Source: Nitrososphaerales archaeon TH5894 (GTDB lineage Archaea > Thermoproteota > Nitrososphaeria > Nitrososphaerales > Nitrososphaeraceae). Taken from it: a DNA stretch of 5,760 nt. Below are positions 5,553-5,760 of the stretch, in pieces. The stretch lies in NCBI GenBank assembly GCA_014523485.1, contig JAATVK010000015.1:1-5760 (forward strand), written 5' to 3'. A program made the translations under genes and the position numbers. The stretch's first letter is position 1. Each line of letters starts with the position of its first letter. The notes beneath the pieces are model-generated. The model searched no databases. It saw only the letters and a program-made list of their open reading frames with translations, and was not told where the DNA came from.

Positions 5553-5760
5553 TATGTTTGTCTTATTCATTTTATCTAAAATATATCAATTTAAAAATAA
5601 GTTTCTTATAATACCCACCAAATAGAAGTAGGAGTTTCTATTTACATTAGATTCTTATTTTTGAACCGCTATCTGTATTATTTTCTAACGAATTTACGTA
5701 TCTTAATATTCCAAAAACATTTAAAAAATAAGTTCTAATAATAAAAGCTAATACAATGTA

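Larger units (their letters stand above)
5187..5654. repeat. Direct repeat of a 15-base sequence
   Basis: ATTTACATTAGATTC occurs at 5187-5201 and again at 5640-5654, 453 bases apart, in the same orientation. The inner ten bases CATTAGATTC also occur at 5111-5120. The pair could be the footprint of a past duplication or insertion, or a binding site. It brackets the possible remnant at 5194-5520, but no mobile-element gene is present between the copies. Confidence 0.35.
5067..5760. other. Gene-poor AT-rich right flank
   Basis: No intact gene of normal size is visible on either strand in this 694-base stretch. What it holds are the two possible minus-strand gene remnants (5049-5185 and 5194-5520), the palindromic TATA-like element near 5536-5552, and three copies of CATTAGATTC (5111-5120, 5192-5201, 5645-5654). 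From about 5555 to the right edge I see only short frames broken by stops. No tRNA, transposase, terminal inverted repeat or CRISPR repeat was recognised. Confidence 0.5.

Overview
The window is AT-rich DNA, roughly two-thirds A+T by eye. Its short genes are separated by long spacers, TATA-like boxes take the place of Shine-Dalgarno sites, and most of its identifiable content is glycosyltransferase genes. This fits an archaeon, most likely a soil-type Nitrososphaerota (Thaumarchaeota, for example the Nitrososphaera/Nitrosocosmicus group). That assignment is inference from style; no rRNA, tRNA or taxonomic marker gene is present.

Layout: (1) 1-140 is the C-terminal tail of a plus-strand gene, possibly ferritin-like. 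(2) 380-1381 (+) is an intact GT-A fold, family-2-like glycosyltransferase. (3) 1382-1767 is a spacer ending in a hairpin that overlaps the stop codon of the next, convergent gene. (4) 1768-2817 (-) is a GT-B fold, GT4-type glycosyltransferase that has lost its proper N-terminus. The missing first strand and proline-rich loop can still be read just upstream, but in another frame, with ACG where a start codon would be expected. (5) 2907-3223 is a divergent spacer with a good TATA box for the following gene. (6) 3224-4465 (+) is an intact GT4 glycosyltransferase resembling ALG11 (lipid-linked oligosaccharide mannosyltransferase). (7) 4466-4713 is a spacer with two inverted repeats. (8) 4714-5066 (+) is a small helical protein of unknown function, interrupted by an apparent one-base frameshift at an A5 run. 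(9) 5067-5760 holds no convincing intact gene, but has two minus-strand stretches that read like decayed small genes and a 10-base motif present three times.

The three glycosyltransferases (one GT-A, two GT-B) lie together but in mixed orientation (+, -, +), so they are not an operon. They look like part of an accessory surface-glycan locus: building a lipid-linked oligosaccharide, S-layer glycan or extracellular polysaccharide. Decay signs (a lost N-terminus, two apparent homopolymer frameshifts, long empty spacers) suggest a region in turnover, although assembly errors at homopolymers could explain the two small frameshifts. I see no CRISPR array, insertion sequence, tRNA or defence system, and no convincing new multi-gene system. 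The frameshifted small gene and the split glycosyltransferase are the most worthwhile follow-ups.
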